Virus record (IMG/VR): IMGVR_UViG_3300005747_000515
Coordinates: 1 to 37,899 of that record
DNA: 37,899 nucleotides
Direction: 5' to 3' (one strand)
DNA from: a virus
The notes beneath the pieces were generated by a model. The model worked only from the letters and a program-made list of their open reading frames with translations, had not been told where the DNA came from and ran no database searches. Below, piece after piece: positions 36,197 through 37,899 of this stretch (within the stretch, counting starts at the first letter, position 1; each line of letters begins with the position of its first letter). The position numbers and the translations under genes were made by a program.

Positions 36197-36865
36197 ATGG
36201 CTAAATTAGGCTACACATGGTACCCTAAAGATTGGGGAAATTCAGAATCAGTATTTGAACTAACACTAATAGAGCGCGGTCTTTACCGTGAACTAATTGA
36301 TATAGCAATGCTTAACGATAATAAGACAATTATCAACACTAAAGTATGGGCTAGAAAATTTGGATCCTCTATTGAAGAGATTGAGAAAATACTAAAATAT
36401 TTAGAACGTTTAAATCTGGTTGAAATTGATGGTTTAAATCTTTTTATACCTAGCTGTGAACCTAGATTAAATCTATCAAGAGGGGGTAAAAATGGTGGGG
36501 AAAAAAGTAGACCAAATGACGTCTCTTTAAACAACTTAAAAAAAGCCTCTCCGAAAGCCTCTCCGAAAGCCTCTCCGAAACCAAAAGAAAAGAAAGAAAA
36601 AGAAAAAGAAATAGAAAGTAAAATAATAGGTAAATTAAAACCTTCTCATCTTGGTGCTTTTTTATCTTGGTTAGAATATCGTAAAGAAATAAATAAACCA
36701 GTTAAGGCTGAAAAAACTCTAATTGCATTGGTAAATAAATTCAATAAAAGAAGTGTTGATTGTTGTGACTGGGTAATCACTCACTCGATAGAGAATCAAT
36801 ATCAAGGTTTATTTTGGGATAAATACAACGAAACAAAATCAACTAAAAATAGAATCGCACTATGA
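36197..36865 (+). CDS. Replisome organiser / helicase loader
   Basis: A 222-residue two-domain replication protein. The N-terminal domain (about 1-95) matches DUF1376/winged-helix replication proteins: GYTWYPKDWGNSESVFELTL, ERGLYRELIDIAMLNDN. Residues 100-145 are a basic linker with a tandem KASP repeat. The C-terminal part (LGAFLSWLEYRKEINKPVKA, later HSIENQYQGLFW) has the N-x-W/Y-Q-G-L-F motif common to phage loader proteins. It would load the helicase encoded next at 36862, whose start overlaps by 4 nt. Expressed from promoter copy 3 through leader D. Confidence 0.8.
   Translation: MAKLGYTWYPKDWGNSESVFELTLIERGLYRELIDIAMLNDNKTIINTKVWARKFGSSIEEIEKILKYLERLNLVEIDGLNLFIPSCEPRLNLSRGGKNGGEKSRPNDVSLNNLKKASPKASPKASPKPKEKKEKEKEIESKIIGKLKPSHLGAFLSWLEYRKEINKPVKAEKTLIALVNKFNKRSVDCCDWVITHSIENQYQGLFWDKYNETKSTKNRIAL
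36545..36580 (+). repeat. Three tandem 12-bp repeats in the loader linker
   Basis: GCCTCTCCGAAA occurs three times in a row (36545-36556, 36557-36568, 36569-36580) and encodes KASPKASPKASP. The copies are identical at DNA level, so copy number may vary by slippage and alter linker length. Confidence 0.85.
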
Positions 36866-37899
36866 ATAATTTTATTGATTGGGATAGTTTAGATTTTAAA
36901 AAAGATTCAGGTAGGGAAAAATTAAGATGCCCTAATTGTGACGAGGTTAGAACAGATAAAAAAGATAAAGCTTTAGTTATCTATCACAATGATGGAGTTG
37001 GTAAATGCTTCTACTGCGATTCTTTAACGTTTAGAGATTCAGAAACTAACTATACAGAAAAAGAATATACACTACCAGAGCAGTCTTGGAAGAATTATAG
37101 CAAACTTTCAGATAATCTTATTAAATGGGTTGAGGATAAAAGAAAGATTAGACAAAGCTCTCTAATTGATTTAGGTGTAACTGAAGAAAAGTATTACCAA
37201 CCAAAACACAAGAAAGAAGTAAATAATATTGTGTTTAATTATTTTGAGGGTTCACAAATTGTGAACAAGAAATATAGGTCAGCAGACAAATCATTCACTC
37301 AAACAACGGGAGGAAAACCAATATTTTATAACATTAATTCAGTTATCGGTGCTGAAGAAGTTTACATTGTTGAAGGTGAATTTGATGTACTGGCATTACA
37401 TACTCACGGAATTAAGAATGCAATAAGTGTACCTAACGGAGCTAATGATAATGATGAATATTGGAAGAACTCAGAACCATATTTAAAAGACGTCAAAGAG
37501 TTTATTATAGCCGTTGATAATGATACCAAAGGAAAAGAACTAAAAGATAAGATAGCGCAAAGATTAGGTCGTTACAGATGTAAATTTATAGAATGGACAG
37601 ATAAGGATGCGAACGGATCTTTGATTAATCATAATATTGATAATGATTTAAAGAATAGAAAAAGGTTTCCAGTTTCAGGAACTTGGAAAATAGAAGACTT
37701 AAAAGAAGGTATTTACAATCTATACAATAACGGTCTACCTAAAACGATAAGCCCGAAACACTCTTGTTTTGGTAATTTAAAAGACGTTTTTTCTGTAATG
37801 GATGGCCAGCTAACTGTTACTACTGGTATTCCTTCACATGGAAAGTCAAACTTTGTTGAGTGGTGGATGCTAAACATAGTTAAAGACTACGATAAAAAA
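36862..37899 (+). CDS. Primase-helicase, N-terminal part (gene continues at window start)
   Basis: The frame is open to the end of the window (346 codons) and its phase continues into base 1. A zinc finger (C23, C26, C49, C52) binds template signals. The Toprim primase follows, with IVEGEFDVL (EGE at 171-173) and VDNDTKG (D219, D221) as catalytic acidic residues. The helicase begins near residue 310 with Walker A GIPSHGKS at 322-329. Together with 1-765 this is a Twinkle/T7 gp4-type enzyme that primes and unwinds DNA at the fork. The start ATG overlaps the loader stop as ATGA. Confidence 0.93.
   Translation, partial: MNNFIDWDSLDFKKDSGREKLRCPNCDEVRTDKKDKALVIYHNDGVGKCFYCDSLTFRDSETNYTEKEYTLPEQSWKNYSKLSDNLIKWVEDKRKIRQSSLIDLGVTEEKYYQPKHKKEVNNIVFNYFEGSQIVNKKYRSADKSFTQTTGGKPIFYNINSVIGAEEVYIVEGEFDVLALHTHGIKNAISVPNGANDNDEYWKNSEPYLKDVKEFIIAVDNDTKGKELKDKIAQRLGRYRCKFIEWTDKDANGSLINHNIDNDLKNRKRFPVSGTWKIEDLKEGIYNLYNNGLPKTISPKHSCFGNLKDVFSVMDGQLTVTTGIPSHGKSNFVEWWMLNIVKDYDKK

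Noticed and set aside
1-37899. Integrase, repressor, CRISPR array, reverse transcriptase or diversity-generating repeats
   Set aside because: Looked for and not found; no family motif, spaced repeat array or template/variable repeat pair was visible.

Overview
The window reads as the nearly complete genome of a virulent, tailed, siphovirus-like phage of a Bacteroidota host, most likely a flavobacterium. The DNA is AT-rich. Start codons follow A-rich leaders (often AAATTATG) instead of strong Shine-Dalgarno sites, and promoter-like sites match the Bacteroidota -7 consensus TAnnTTTG. I see no integrase, repressor, tRNA, DNA polymerase, CRISPR array or insertion sequence. The two ends join in frame inside one primase-helicase gene: its N-terminal 346 codons are at 36862-37899 and its C-terminal part at 1-765. 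The window is therefore a circularly permuted or terminally redundant molecule cut open within that gene.

Layout: 1-5044 (+) holds the helicase end followed by small early/middle genes: two recently duplicated YopX-family genes, a NinB-like protein, an HNH nuclease overlapping a RusA resolvase, and several tiny membrane proteins. 5051-5977 (-) is the only reverse-strand block, a probable lysis cassette (DUF5675-like protein plus two overlapping membrane proteins resembling a spanin pair). 6034-8718 (+) carries a mini SPFH-like membrane protein, a sigma-factor-like protein and unknowns. 8711-32584 (+) is a long late operon: terminase small and large subunits, three small membrane proteins, a five-gene glycan cassette (three glycosyltransferase-like and two left-handed beta-helix acyltransferase-like), a tail assembly chaperone with an apparent -1 frameshift site, tail proteins, tape measure, XkdF-type protease with internal scaffold, major capsid protein, tail tube candidate, portal, connectors, a fibre, holin-like proteins and a metallophosphoesterase. 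It ends at a strong terminator at 32617-32640. 32760-37899 (+) is the replication module: small unknowns, a free-standing DnaA domain IV protein, an Erf/Rad52-like annealing protein, an SSB-like protein with an acidic DDSLPF tail, an HNH protein, a helicase loader, and the primase-helicase.

The least expected structure is in RNA leaders. Four genes (at 2809, 6652, 8512 and 36197) are each preceded by two helices whose strands interleave (a pseudoknot topology), ending 15-17 nt before the start codon and mostly lying just downstream of a TAnnTTTG-type promoter. The sequences differ but the topology and spacing recur, which suggests a phage family of structured leaders controlling translation or RNA stability. 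Three near-identical promoter elements (5988-6010, 6423-6445, 36081-36103) point to a common transcription programme, possibly linked to the phage's own sigma-like protein. All functional calls come from reading motifs by eye; no database search or folding program was run.
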